From contig DBTR01000032.1 of the NCBI GenBank assembly GCA_002307145.1, positions 23,775 through 59,623 of the forward strand: DNA of 35,849 bases, given 5' to 3'. Position numbers and translations under genes: made by a program. Shown here one piece after another: positions 15,380 to 23,713 of the stretch. The stretch's first letter is position 1; every line of letters begins with the position of its first letter. The notes beneath the pieces are model-generated. The model was not told where the DNA came from. It was given only the letters and a program-made list of their open reading frames with translations, and made no database searches. This DNA comes from Rhodospirillum sp. UBA1311 (GTDB lineage Bacteria > Pseudomonadota > Alphaproteobacteria > Rhodospirillales > Rhodospirillaceae).

Positions 15380-16294
15380 ATGACGGACGCAAGGAAAAAT
15401 CCCGACCTGATCAGCATGACCGGCTTCGCCCGGGTCGAGGGACGAACCCCCGACGGCACCGCCTGGGTCTGGGACCTGCGCAGCGTCAACGGCAAGAGCC
15501 TCGATGTTCGCTTCCGCCTGCCGCAGGGGTGCGAATCCCTTGAGAAACCCCTGCGCGACCGGATCGGTTCCAACCTCATCCGCGGCTCGGTCAATATCGG
15601 CCTCGCGCTGACCCGCGCGGCCCGGGCCACCGGCCTCGGGATCAATGCCGCGTGGCTCGAAACCCTGGTCGCCGCCGCCGCCGAAACCCTTGCCCGCCAC
15701 CCCGGCACCGTCGCGCCGCCGAGCTTCGACGGCCTGCTCCAGGTCAAGGGCGTGGTGGAAACCGCCGAGGCCCCCGCCGACGACAGCGCCGAGGCCGCGC
15801 TCCACGGCCTCCTGCTCGCCGACTTCGACCGTGCCATCGCCGCGCTCGGTAGCGCCCGCGCAGAGGAAGGCGCACGGATCGCCAAGGTGATCGTCGAACA
15901 GGTCGACACCATCGAGCGTCTGGTTTCCCAGGCCGAAGCCGCCGAGGCCGCGCGCCCCGAGGGTCGCCGGGAACGCCTCAACCGGATGGTCGCCGAACTC
16001 CTCGACACCACGACCCTGCCGGAAGACCGGATCGCCCAGGAACTTGCCCTGCTCGCCACCCGCTACGACATCCGCGAGGAACTCGATCGCCTCACCAGCC
16101 ACATCGCCGCCGCCCGCGCGCTGTTCGCCGAAGGCCAGGGAATCGGCCGGAAGTTCGATTTCCTCTGCCAGGAATTCAACCGCGAGGCCAATACCCTCTG
16201 CTCCAAGTCCTCCGACGCCACCCTGACCGGCATCGGCCTCGAACTCAAAACCGTGATCGATCGCCTGCGCGAGCAGATCCAAAACATCGAATAA
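15380..16294 (+). CDS. yicC: YicC family protein (putative endoribonuclease)
   Basis: YicC proteins are conserved next to gmk and have been linked to RNA decay, with endoribonuclease activity reported for the family. The 304-residue product has the N-terminal YicC-like motif LISMTGFARVEG and WDLRSVNGKSLDVRFRLP, then RGSVNIGLALTR. The C-terminal DUF1547-type motifs are DIREELDRLTSHIAAARALF and GRKFDFLCQEFNREANTLCS, followed by SKSSDATLTGIGLELK. The ATG at 15380 has AGGGGAG ahead of it; an upstream open frame starts at a weaker codon. gmk follows after 13 bases. Confidence 0.93.
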   Translation: MTDARKNPDLISMTGFARVEGRTPDGTAWVWDLRSVNGKSLDVRFRLPQGCESLEKPLRDRIGSNLIRGSVNIGLALTRAARATGLGINAAWLETLVAAAAETLARHPGTVAPPSFDGLLQVKGVVETAEAPADDSAEAALHGLLLADFDRAIAALGSARAEEGARIAKVIVEQVDTIERLVSQAEAAEAARPEGRRERLNRMVAELLDTTTLPEDRIAQELALLATRYDIREELDRLTSHIAAARALFAEGQGIGRKFDFLCQEFNREANTLCSKSSDATLTGIGLELKTVIDRLREQIQNIE

Positions 16295-16307
16295 GGGATT
16301 CCCCCTC

Positions 16308-16985
16308 ATGTCGTCCAACTCGCCCGTGGCCGGAGTGCCGCCGGAATCCCTGCTCAGCCGTCGTGGCCTGCTGCTCGTTCTCTCTTCGCCCTCGGGCGCG
16401 GGCAAGACCACCATCGCCCGCAATCTCCTCGCGGCCGATCCGCTGATCTGCTCGTCGATCTCGGTCACCACCCGCACCCAGCGCCCCGGCGAAGTCGATG
16501 GCAAGGACTATCACTTCATCGACAAGCCCCGGTTCGACGCGATGGTCGAGGCGGGCGAACTCCTCGAACACGCCCTGGTTTTCGGCAACCACTACGGTAC
16601 GCCGAAAAAGCCGGTCGACGACTGGCTCGCGCAAGGCCGCGACGTCCTCTTCGATATCGACTGGCAAGGTGCGCAGCAGCTCGAAGAACGGATGTCCAAC
16701 GACCTCGTCCGGGTGTTCGTCCTGCCGCCCTCGATGGCCGAACTCGAACGCCGCCTGCGCGGCCGCGCCCAGGATACCGAAGCCGTGGTCCAGGGCCGCA
16801 TGTCCAAGGCCGCCGACGAGATGAGCCACTGGATCGAATACGACTACATCATCGTCAATCGCGACGCTAAGGCCTCGACCGACCAGGTCAAGACCATCCT
16901 CAACGCCGAACGCCAACGCCGCACCCGCCTCACCGGCATGAGCGACTACATCGCCGCCTTGCGCGGCCAGATGCCGAAGGCGTAA
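16308..16985 (+). CDS. gmk: Guanylate kinase
   Basis: Gmk phosphorylates GMP to GDP with ATP and is essential for GTP supply and for (p)ppGpp pools. The 225-residue protein has the P-loop SPSGAGKTTIA (residues 27-37) and SVTTRTQRPGEVDGKDYHFI (GMP-binding loop). HALVFGNHYGTPK follows, then DIDWQGAQQL and the adenine-side motif RLRGRAQDTEAV. A 20-residue N-terminal extension precedes the core, as in other alphaproteobacteria. AAGGGA lies before the ATG. It is co-transcribed with yicC and ends in the palindromic terminator region. Confidence 0.97.
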   Translation: MSSNSPVAGVPPESLLSRRGLLLVLSSPSGAGKTTIARNLLAADPLICSSISVTTRTQRPGEVDGKDYHFIDKPRFDAMVEAGELLEHALVFGNHYGTPKKPVDDWLAQGRDVLFDIDWQGAQQLEERMSNDLVRVFVLPPSMAELERRLRGRAQDTEAVVQGRMSKAADEMSHWIEYDYIIVNRDAKASTDQVKTILNAERQRRTRLTGMSDYIAALRGQMPKA

Positions 16986-16996
16986 GGGGAAGGTTC

Positions 16997-17050
16997 GCGG
17001 GCTCCGCCCGCACCCGCCGGGGCCGTGGGCCCCAGACCCCTTTGTTTTTT
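16997..17050 (+). terminator. Double-hairpin terminator after gmk
   Basis: Hairpin one is GCGGGC (16997-17002) / GCCCGC (17006-17011). Hairpin two is GGGGCC (17019-17024) / GGCCCC (17028-17033). They are followed by TTTGTTTTTT at 17041-17050. The first stem begins 11 bases past the gmk stop. Confidence 0.7.
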
Positions 17051-17109
17051 GCGTGTAGCGCCATACAACCCGTCCTTGATGCAGGGCGGGTTGATTGCGC
17101 TTACGCGCG

Positions 17110-17174
17110 AAAACAAAAATTTATGGGATCAAAGGGCCCAAGGCCCTTTGCGGGGTCCAGGGGCAGAGCCCTGG
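17110..17174 (-). terminator. Double-hairpin terminator after rsmA
   Basis: On the minus strand the first stem is CCAGGG / CCCTGG (17169-17174 with 17157-17162). The second is AAAGGGCC / GGCCCTTT (17142-17149 with 17131-17138). A T-rich tract follows (complement of the A-run 17110-17119). It lies directly after the rsmA stop and has the same architecture as the element after gmk. Confidence 0.75.
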
Positions 17175-17176
17175 CC

Positions 17177-18004
17177 TTACGCCGCCCGCTCCGCCAGCGC
17201 TCGGGCCAGCGCGCAGAAGCCTTCCACCGGGACGTTTTCGGCGCGGAGGTCGGGGCGGATGCCGGCGGCTTCGCAGAGTTCGCCGCCGCCGAGGGACTTG
17301 AGGCTGGCGCGGAGCATTTTGCGGCGTTGGCCGAAGGCGGTGGCGGTGACCTTTTCGAGTTCGGCGCGGGGCGCGGGGGCGAGAGGTTCGGCTCGGGGTT
17401 CGAGACGGACCACGGCGGAGGTGACCTTGGGCGGCGGGGTGAAGGCCGAAGGGTTGACCTCGAACAGCGCAGAGGTGACGCAGAGCCACTGGCAGAGCAC
17501 CGAGAGGCGGCCGTAGTCCTTGGTGTCGGGGGCGGCGACGATGCGGTCGACGACTTCCTTTTGCAGCATCAGGGTGAAGCTGGCGAAATGTTCCGGGTGG
17601 TCGAGCCAGCCGGTAAGCAGCACCGTGCCGATGTTGTAGGGAAGGTTGGCGGCGATGCGGCGCGGCGCGGGGCCGAGGGTGGCGTAGTCGATCTTGAGCG
17701 CGTCGTCGGCGATCACGGTGAGGCGGCCGGGGTAGGCGGCGGCGATCTCGGCGAGCGCGGGCAGGCAGCGGTCGTCGCGCTCGATCGCCACCAGGGTTTG
17801 TGCGCCTTCGGCGAGCAGCGAGCGGGTGAGGCCACCCGGGCCGGGGCCGACTTCGATGATCGTTCCGGCGTCGAGGGGGCCCGCCGCGCGGGCGATCCGG
17901 GCGGTGAGGTTGAGGTCGAAGAGGAAGTTCTGGCCGAGGTTCTTTTTCGCGCGCAGCTGGTGGGTGTTGATCACGTCGCGCAGGGGCGGCAGGCCGTCGG
18001 TCAT
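17177..18004 (-). CDS. rsmA: 16S rRNA dimethyladenosine transferase RsmA (KsgA)
   Basis: RsmA dimethylates two adjacent adenosines in helix 45 of 16S rRNA during late 30S assembly; its loss gives kasugamycin resistance. The 275-residue protein has KKNLGQNFLFD (20-30), the SAM motif EVGPGPGGLTRSLL (51-64), VIADDALKID and the N6-adenine methyltransferase motif NLPYNI (120-125). PPPKVTSAVVRLEP follows, then the family C-terminus with FGQRRKMLRASLKSL. Its ATG overlaps the pdxA stop in ATGA. It is the last gene of the tadA-to-rsmA run. Confidence 0.97.
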   Translation of the reverse strand: MTDGLPPLRDVINTHQLRAKKNLGQNFLFDLNLTARIARAAGPLDAGTIIEVGPGPGGLTRSLLAEGAQTLVAIERDDRCLPALAEIAAAYPGRLTVIADDALKIDYATLGPAPRRIAANLPYNIGTVLLTGWLDHPEHFASFTLMLQKEVVDRIVAAPDTKDYGRLSVLCQWLCVTSALFEVNPSAFTPPPKVTSAVVRLEPRAEPLAPAPRAELEKVTATAFGQRRKMLRASLKSLGGGELCEAAGIRPDLRAENVPVEGFCALARALAERAA

Positions 18005-19008
18005 GGTGTGGCGTGCTTCCGGAGTTGGGCCATGCTTTCCGCCGCGCGCAGGGCCGCGATCAGGCTGTCCGGCCGGGCTTGGCCGGTGCCCGCGAGGGCG
18101 AGCGCGGTGCCGTGGTCGGGCGAGGTGCGGACGAAGGGCAGGTTGAGGGTGATGTTGACGCCGCCGTGGAAGTCGAGGGTCTTGAGCGGGATCAATGCCT
18201 GGTCGTGGTACATGCAGAGCGCCGCGTCATAGGTTTCACGGGCTTCGGCGTGGAACATCGTGTCCGCCGGGAGCGGCCCGACGACGTCGAAGCCCGCGGC
18301 GCGGAGTTCGGCGACCGCCGGGGCGATCAGGGTTTCTTCCTCGGTGCCCATCAGGCCGTCTTCCCCGGCGTGGGGGTTGAGGCCCGCGACCGCGAGGCGG
18401 GGCCGGGCGATGCCGAAGTCGCGGCGGAGCGCCGACAGCACCGCACGGGCGATGGCGACGATCGGCGTCGCGGCGAGGCGCCCGGGAACGTCCTTCAGTG
18501 CGCAGTGGACAGTGAGCGGCACGACCCTGAGGCCGGTGCCCGCGAGCATCATGATCGGGGTGTGGCCCGGGCCGGCGAGTTCGCCGAGGTATTCGGTGTG
18601 GCCGGGGTGGCGGAAGCCGCCTGCCGCCAGCGCGGCCTTGTGGATCGGCGCGGTGACGATCGCCGACGCCTCGCCGTTCAGGCAAAGCTCGACGCCGAGC
18701 GCGATCGCCTGGGCGACCGCCTTTGCGTTCGCGGGGGCGGGAGTGCCGCACGCCGCCGGGTTGGCGGCCTTGACCCGCAGCACCGGCAGGGCGTGGCTGA
18801 AGTCGGCGTCGGCGAACGCGGAACGGTCGACCACCGCGAGCGGCACCGCGATGCCGAGCGCGCGGGCGCGCAAGGTCAGGACTTCGGGATCGGCGATCGC
18901 GACGAAGCGCGGCACCGCGACCGCATCCTTCAGGCTCCAGGCGGCGAGGATCAGGTCGGGCCCGATGCCCGCCGGTTCTCCCATCGAGAGCGCGAGGGGA
19001 GCGGTCAT
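18001..19008 (-). CDS. pdxA: 4-hydroxythreonine-4-phosphate dehydrogenase PdxA
   Basis: PdxA oxidises 4-phosphohydroxy-L-threonine in the DXP-dependent pathway to pyridoxal phosphate. The 335-residue protein starts MTAPLALSMGEPAGIGPDLI. It shows IVTAPIHKAALAAGGFRHPGHTEYLGEL with the metal-binding His, and VAGLNPHAGEDGLMGTEE. It also has GPLPADTMFHAEARETYDAALCMYHDQALIPLK and NLPFVRTSPDHGTALALAG, all PdxA signatures (each given here in pieces). Its ends overlap surA upstream and rsmA downstream by ATGA. The order surA-pdxA-rsmA is widespread. Confidence 0.97.
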   Translation of the reverse strand: MTAPLALSMGEPAGIGPDLILAAWSLKDAVAVPRFVAIADPEVLTLRARALGIAVPLAVVDRSAFADADFSHALPVLRVKAANPAACGTPAPANAKAVAQAIALGVELCLNGEASAIVTAPIHKAALAAGGFRHPGHTEYLGELAGPGHTPIMMLAGTGLRVVPLTVHCALKDVPGRLAATPIVAIARAVLSALRRDFGIARPRLAVAGLNPHAGEDGLMGTEEETLIAPAVAELRAAGFDVVGPLPADTMFHAEARETYDAALCMYHDQALIPLKTLDFHGGVNITLNLPFVRTSPDHGTALALAGTGQARPDSLIAALRAAESMAQLRKHATP

Positions 19009-20285
19009 ATCCGGATGTCGATGATCGCCATGCGGCGCAGGTCGCGCAGGTGGCGCTCGGCGGCACGTTCGAGGCGCTGGCTGCGCAGCTGGGTGCCGAT
19101 CTGTTCCTGGGATGGCAAGGTGCTCTGCACGTCGCGCTGGCAGACCATCAGCACCGTCGGCACGCCGCCGACCTCGATCGCCGCGCTCGGCGCGCCGACC
19201 GCGAGCGGCGTCACCGTCTCGGCGAGATTGGCGGGAAGTTCGCCCTGCTTGATGCTGCCGAGCGGACCGGTTCCCGGCGTGGCGAGGCTCTTGCCGTAGG
19301 TCTCGAAGGCCTCGCAGCCTTGCACCGACGCGTGGATATAGTCGAGCACCTTGGCCCGGTCGGCGGCGGAGATCGCCTTCGGACCGGTTTCCGGCAATTT
19401 GATCTGGGACAGGCGGAGGCGGGTTTCCGCCGGATTGGCGGCCTGCTGGACGCGCCGTCCTTCGACCTTGAGGATGGTGTAGCCGCTTTCGGTGCGGATC
19501 GGATTGGAGATTTCGTTGGTGCCGAGGGAGGCGAGGGCGGCATCCAGTTCGGGTTCGAGTTGGCCCTGCGGCACCCAGCCGAGATCGCCGCCGTTGGCGG
19601 CGGTCGGGCTGCGCGAGAACTGCCGCGCCGCCTGCTCGAACGGCGCGCCGGTGCGCAGTTGCGCGGTGAGGTTGTCGGCCAGCGCCTTGACCTCCGCATC
19701 GGTCTGGCTGCCGTCGAAGGGCAGGAAGATTTCGGCCGCGTCGTATTCCGGGCGACCGAGATTGGCGCGGAGCTGCGCGAGGCGTTCCTGGATGTCCTCC
19801 TGCGATGGCGTCGCACGTGCGCCATAGAGGCGGTTGACCACCTTGATCCAGAGGAGCTGGGCGCGGATCTGGTCGGTCATGATTTCATAGGGAACGTTGA
19901 GACCGGCGGCGAGCTGTTTCAGGCCGCCCGGCGGCATGCGGTTGCCCTGCTCGACGCGCACCACGGTCTGTTCCAATTCCTCGTCGGTAGCGGTGATGTT
20001 GAGGCGCTTCGCTTCCTGGAATTCCAGGCGTTCGTCGATCAGCGCGCGCAGCACCGGCGGCCCGAGGCGGCGGCGGTTCTCCGGAGTGTCCTCAAGGCGC
20101 GACGAGAACAGCGCGACGCGCAACCGCGTCGTGAGGTCGAACACCGAGATGATCTCGTCGTTGACCACGGCGGCGATCCGGAGCGCATCCTGCGCGCGTG
20201 CAGGGGGAACGGGCGCGGCGACGAGACCGGCAAAGGTGCAGCAGATCAGCGCCGCGGCGCGGGTGACACTGGCAAATCGTTTCAT
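19005..20285 (-). CDS. surA: Periplasmic chaperone / peptidyl-prolyl isomerase SurA
   Basis: SurA escorts unfolded beta-barrel proteins, including LptD, to the BAM complex. The 426-residue product has a signal peptide ending near ARA-Q (residue 31), then the SurA N-terminal domain (IAAVVNDEIISVFDLTTRL). One recognisable parvulin domain covers roughly 170-280 (GAPFEQAARQFSRSPTAANG, GDLGWVPQGQLEPELDAAL, GYTILKVEGRR). The second isomerase domain of E. coli SurA is reduced to a shorter C-terminal region. The ATG at 20285 is preferred; an in-frame GTG and a TTG lie 9 and 15 bases further upstream, and the TTG at 20298-20300 overlaps the lptD stop. Beside its client gene lptD it probably shares one transcript. 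Confidence 0.93.
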   Translation of the reverse strand: MKRFASVTRAAALICCTFAGLVAAPVPPARAQDALRIAAVVNDEIISVFDLTTRLRVALFSSRLEDTPENRRRLGPPVLRALIDERLEFQEAKRLNITATDEELEQTVVRVEQGNRMPPGGLKQLAAGLNVPYEIMTDQIRAQLLWIKVVNRLYGARATPSQEDIQERLAQLRANLGRPEYDAAEIFLPFDGSQTDAEVKALADNLTAQLRTGAPFEQAARQFSRSPTAANGGDLGWVPQGQLEPELDAALASLGTNEISNPIRTESGYTILKVEGRRVQQAANPAETRLRLSQIKLPETGPKAISAADRAKVLDYIHASVQGCEAFETYGKSLATPGTGPLGSIKQGELPANLAETVTPLAVGAPSAAIEVGGVPTVLMVCQRDVQSTLPSQEQIGTQLRSQRLERAAERHLRDLRRMAIIDIRI

Positions 20286-20296
20286 CCGTCCCACTC

Positions 20297-22558
20297 TCAA
20301 AGGCTAAATCCGGTATCGCCGATCGTCTTGAAGACCAGTTGCATCATCACCCCCCAGCCCGCTTCGGCATCGCGGTCGGTAGTATAGTCCTTGGAACCGA
20401 CGATCCGGAACAGGAAGCACTCGTCCTCGTAGGTGAGGCGCGACGACAGCGACAGCGGACCGCCGCTGTCGGCGGCGAGGCTGTGGGTCGTTCCGACGCT
20501 GAGCGTCCAATCGCGCGAGACGCGCGACGAAAGCCCGAGGGAGATCTGCTCGACTTCGGAGTTCGACGTGGTGTCGTAATCTGCGCGGGTCGAGTAGTCC
20601 TGCTTCAGATAGCCCACCGAGATCTTGGCCGGATCGACCCCGAAGCTGGCGGTGACGTCGTTGCTGACCACGCTCAGGTCCTTCTGGTCGAGGCGGAAGC
20701 GGTAGAAGGCGTCGAAGTAGCGACCGTAGCGGTAGCGCACCCGGCCGACGTAGTCCGACGGACCTTCGCGCAGGCCCGCACCGTCGGGGAAGGCGGAATC
20801 GCCGTGGACGCGATAGGTCTGTCCGGCGAACGCGGAAAACACCGACGGCGAATTGTGGACGTAGGCATTCCAGTTGACGCCGTAAGTCGCGCGCGGCCCG
20901 GTTTCGACGCGGTCGTAGCCGACGAAGTGGTTGGTATCGAGGAGCTGGGTGTCGTCGAAATCGAGGTCGCGGCTGTCTTCGTTCGGGATGTTGGACGGAT
21001 TGCCGCCGTTGGGCGAGAGCGCGCCGACCAGGACCGGCTCGATCACCTGGGTGGAGTAGTCGCCCGAGCTTGCGAACGGCCAGCTCCAGCGCATCGTGAC
21101 CTCGGGAATGATCCGCCCGGTCGCGCCGGTGAAGCTCTCGCCGTCGAGCTTGACGTAGTCCTGGACCTGATAGACGTCGCTGCGCAGCGAGGCGCCGAGG
21201 GTGTAGTGCTCGCCCGAGGGCGCGACGTAGGGCAGGGTCCAGGCGGTCGAGCCCGATACCCGGTAGCTGTCGTTGCCGTCGGTGCGGGTGAGCGACGCGG
21301 TGGAGAGCTGGGTGGTCCAGTAGCCGCCCCTGGTGCCCGGCTCGCTGTTATGGATCCAGCGTGCGATCGGCAGGGCGTAGGGGTTCTTGACGTCGGTGTC
21401 GAGGTCGCGGAGCTCGCGGAAGCTCAATGCCTCGAACACCGTGTAGTCGTCGCCGTTGAAGCCTTCGAGGGCGACCCGGTTGGTCTGGTAATCGTCGGTG
21501 TGAGGCAGGCGATAGCGGCGGAGGTAGGTGTCGGAGGACACCGCGTTGAGTTCGGTCGAAGCGCGCCAGACGTCGTTGACATCCCATTCGCCGACCACTT
21601 TCAGGCTGCCGCGATTGGCCGCGCCGCCCTCGACGAGGTAGGAGTTTCCGGAGGAATCGGTGGTGGTGCTGTCGTCGACGTGACCGCCGGCGCGCCCGCT
21701 CGCATCGATCACGAAGCTCGCGGAGGGGAGGTTCTGGCGGTACTGGCCGATGAGGATCGACGGATCGTCGGTGGTGATCATCGGCGCCAGGGTGACGTCC
21801 GAATTCGGCGAGGTCACCCAATAGTAGGGCTGGGTGTAGTAGGTGCCGACGTTCGCGGCCGAGCCCATCGTCGGGAACAGCAGGCCGGAGCGCCGCTTCA
21901 CCGTCGGGTCGGGGTTGGAGAAGTAGGGCGTGTAGGCGACCGGCACGCCCCACATTTCCAGCGTCGCGTCGCGATAGGTGATGTCGTGGCTTTGCTCGTC
22001 GTGGACCACCCGCTTCGCCTTGATCTGCCAGAGCGGGTTGGCGGATCCGGCGCAGGTGTCGCAAGGCGAATAGACGACGTGGTCGAGTTCGTTGATCTGC
22101 TGGCCGTCGTCGCCGATGCGACGGGTGCCCGAATGCGCCGCGGTGCGCGAGAGGTCGTTGGACACCATCAGCAGGTTCTGGATCGCGCCCGACTTCATCT
22201 TGCCGGTGAGCTGCATGTAGTCTGCGAAGACGACGTTGCCGTCGGGCGCGATCAGCGAGACGTTGCCGGACGCGGTCACCATGTCCTGGTTGATGTTGTA
22301 GCTGACCGTGTCGGCGTAGAGGGTGTAGCCCGCCTGATTGATCTCGACGTCTCCGCGCGCGGTGACGATGTCGAGGGAGCGGTCGTGGGTGACCTCCTCG
22401 GCGGCGAGCGCGACCGGCGCGCTGGTGTCGGCGGCCGCGTGGGCGAGGGCGGGCAACGCGACGCTCATCAGCAGGCAGACCGCGAGCCCGACGGCGGGGA
22501 TCGTTCGGCGGCGGGCGGGATTGGCGCCGGGTGGCGCGGGAAGGCGAAGTCGATTCAC
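20297..22558 (-). CDS. lptD: LPS-assembly outer-membrane protein LptD
   Basis: LptD is the outer-membrane barrel that, with LptE, inserts lipopolysaccharide into the outer leaflet. The 753-residue protein has an N-terminal signal (hydrophobic 20-38, cleavage near AHA, residue 42). The LptA-like jellyroll follows (EEVTHDRSLDIVTARGDVEI), then a large barrel with alternating aromatic strands. Landmarks are VVYSPCDTC (Cys166, Cys169), PYFSNPDPTVKRRSGLLFPT and FAGQTYRVHGD. Only one further cysteine (Cys714) is visible in the mature protein, so the two interlinked disulfides of E. coli LptD cannot form in the same way. The start is a GTG at 22558 overlapping the lptF stop as GTGA. Confidence 0.93.
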   Translation of the reverse strand: MNRLRLPAPPGANPARRRTIPAVGLAVCLLMSVALPALAHAAADTSAPVALAAEEVTHDRSLDIVTARGDVEINQAGYTLYADTVSYNINQDMVTASGNVSLIAPDGNVVFADYMQLTGKMKSGAIQNLLMVSNDLSRTAAHSGTRRIGDDGQQINELDHVVYSPCDTCAGSANPLWQIKAKRVVHDEQSHDITYRDATLEMWGVPVAYTPYFSNPDPTVKRRSGLLFPTMGSAANVGTYYTQPYYWVTSPNSDVTLAPMITTDDPSILIGQYRQNLPSASFVIDASGRAGGHVDDSTTTDSSGNSYLVEGGAANRGSLKVVGEWDVNDVWRASTELNAVSSDTYLRRYRLPHTDDYQTNRVALEGFNGDDYTVFEALSFRELRDLDTDVKNPYALPIARWIHNSEPGTRGGYWTTQLSTASLTRTDGNDSYRVSGSTAWTLPYVAPSGEHYTLGASLRSDVYQVQDYVKLDGESFTGATGRIIPEVTMRWSWPFASSGDYSTQVIEPVLVGALSPNGGNPSNIPNEDSRDLDFDDTQLLDTNHFVGYDRVETGPRATYGVNWNAYVHNSPSVFSAFAGQTYRVHGDSAFPDGAGLREGPSDYVGRVRYRYGRYFDAFYRFRLDQKDLSVVSNDVTASFGVDPAKISVGYLKQDYSTRADYDTTSNSEVEQISLGLSSRVSRDWTLSVGTTHSLAADSGGPLSLSSRLTYEDECFLFRIVGSKDYTTDRDAEAGWGVMMQLVFKTIGDTGFSL

Positions 22559-23682
22559 GAGCCAGACACCCCGGAGGAGGAGCCCGCGGGAACGCGGGCG
22601 CGGCGGACAGCGTACAGAAGGTAGGCGGGAATCACAATCAGCAGAAGCGTCAGGATCGGCAACAGCGGCAGCATCGTCAGCGAGCGGGCCGCGAGGTTGT
22701 TGGCGCCGAGCCACATTGCCTGGAACGCCACCATCATCGCCACCGCGACTGCGATCCGCCCGCTTTGGCCGCGACGGTCGAAGCTACCGCCCAACAGGCC
22801 GAGGAGCGCGAGCAGCGACAGGCCGACGACGTGGAGCGGCAGCAGCAGGCGCTGCACGCCTTCGACGCGGAAGCGCCGCACGTCCTGGCTGCTCAGGGTT
22901 CCCTCGTTCTCGGAGAAGAGCTCTTCGATGGAGCGTTCGCGTGCGTCGCGGAAGCGGATTTCGTCGTTAGGGTGGGAATCGCCGAACTCGGCGGTGTAGG
23001 AATCGAAGTAGAGCATCGAGAAGGCGTGGGTTTCGGGGCTGTATTCCTGGCGCGCGCCGTTGACCAGATGGATGCGGGGCACCGCCGCGCCGGTGACCAG
23101 GGCACCGCGCTCGGCCATCACCGTGACCTCCTTCTGCGGGTTGCGGGTGTCCCAGATCAGGATGTTGGAGAGCACGTTGTCGGCCGCGCGTTCGCCGACG
23201 AAAACCACGATGCCGTTGCCGATGTCGGTGAACTCGCCTTCCTTCAGCACCAGATGGGTGATGTCCTGGCGGATCGACCATTGCAGCTCGCGGAAGGCGC
23301 GGACGGATTCCGGCGCGATCCAGAGGGTGAGGGCGTATGACAGCAGGCCGATCGCCGAGGCGAGGATGAGCGCCGGCTTGGACAGCCCCCATTGGCTCAG
23401 TCCGGCGGCGCGCAACACCACCAGTTCGCGATCGCCGGAGAGCTTGTTGAAGACGAACAGCACCACGGTGAAGATCGCGATCGGCAGCACCACCATCAGG
23501 AAGCCGGGGAGCAGCATCGAGGTCAGGCGCAGGAACAGCGCGGCCGACAACCCCTTGTTCACGATCAGGTCGATGAAGCGCAGCGACTGGCTGAGCCACA
23601 ACAAAATGGTCAAGCCGCAGGTCACCAGAATCATTCCGATGACCAACTGCTTGAGGATATACCGTGTGACTCCGCGCATCAT
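22555..23682 (-). CDS. lptF: LPS export permease LptF
   Basis: LptF is one of two inner-membrane permeases (with LptG) of the LptB2FG ABC transporter that extracts lipopolysaccharide. The 375-residue YjgP/YjgQ protein has three N-terminal helices (LVIGMILVTCGLTILLWLSQ, 45-80, 100-120). The periplasmic jellyroll is about 125-265, and three C-terminal helices (275-360) follow. LSGDRELVVLRAAGLSQWGL (about 80-99) is the coupling-helix motif contacting LptB. The next gene is lptD with no lptG between, which is odd. ATG codons at 23682 and 23679 are both possible; no clear Shine-Dalgarno. A TATACT 9 bases ahead of the start could be a -10, but its -35 is poor. Confidence 0.92.
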   Translation of the reverse strand: MMRGVTRYILKQLVIGMILVTCGLTILLWLSQSLRFIDLIVNKGLSAALFLRLTSMLLPGFLMVVLPIAIFTVVLFVFNKLSGDRELVVLRAAGLSQWGLSKPALILASAIGLLSYALTLWIAPESVRAFRELQWSIRQDITHLVLKEGEFTDIGNGIVVFVGERAADNVLSNILIWDTRNPQKEVTVMAERGALVTGAAVPRIHLVNGARQEYSPETHAFSMLYFDSYTAEFGDSHPNDEIRFRDARERSIEELFSENEGTLSSQDVRRFRVEGVQRLLLPLHVVGLSLLALLGLLGGSFDRRGQSGRIAVAVAMMVAFQAMWLGANNLAARSLTMLPLLPILTLLLIVIPAYLLYAVRRARVPAGSSSGVSGS

Positions 23683-23713
23683 GGCGGCGGAGTATAGTGG
23701 CAGGGGCTCGACA

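Larger units (their letters stand above)
16986..17176. repeat. Long imperfect palindrome of two facing double-hairpin elements
   Basis: The whole gap between the convergent genes gmk and rsmA reads as one imperfect inverted repeat centred near 17080. Each half holds two hairpins and then a T-rich tract in the direction of its own gene. The centre is AACCCGTCCT (17067-17076) / AGGGCGGGTT (17083-17092), a 10-bp stem with one G-T pair. The arms differ in sequence but both keep their stems. Two facing bipartite terminators is the simplest reading; a REP- or MITE-like element is possible. Confidence 0.7.

Noticed and set aside
20339..22624. Long plus-strand frame opposite lptD
   Set aside because: lptD on the minus strand has clear family motifs and a signal peptide; the opposite frame is a valine/glycine/arginine-rich shadow.
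22500..22720. A remnant or frameshifted lptG around the lptF-lptD junction
   Set aside because: lptF runs intact to its stop, lptD begins in the overlap with a good signal peptide, and no leftover YjgP/YjgQ sequence is seen in other frames.
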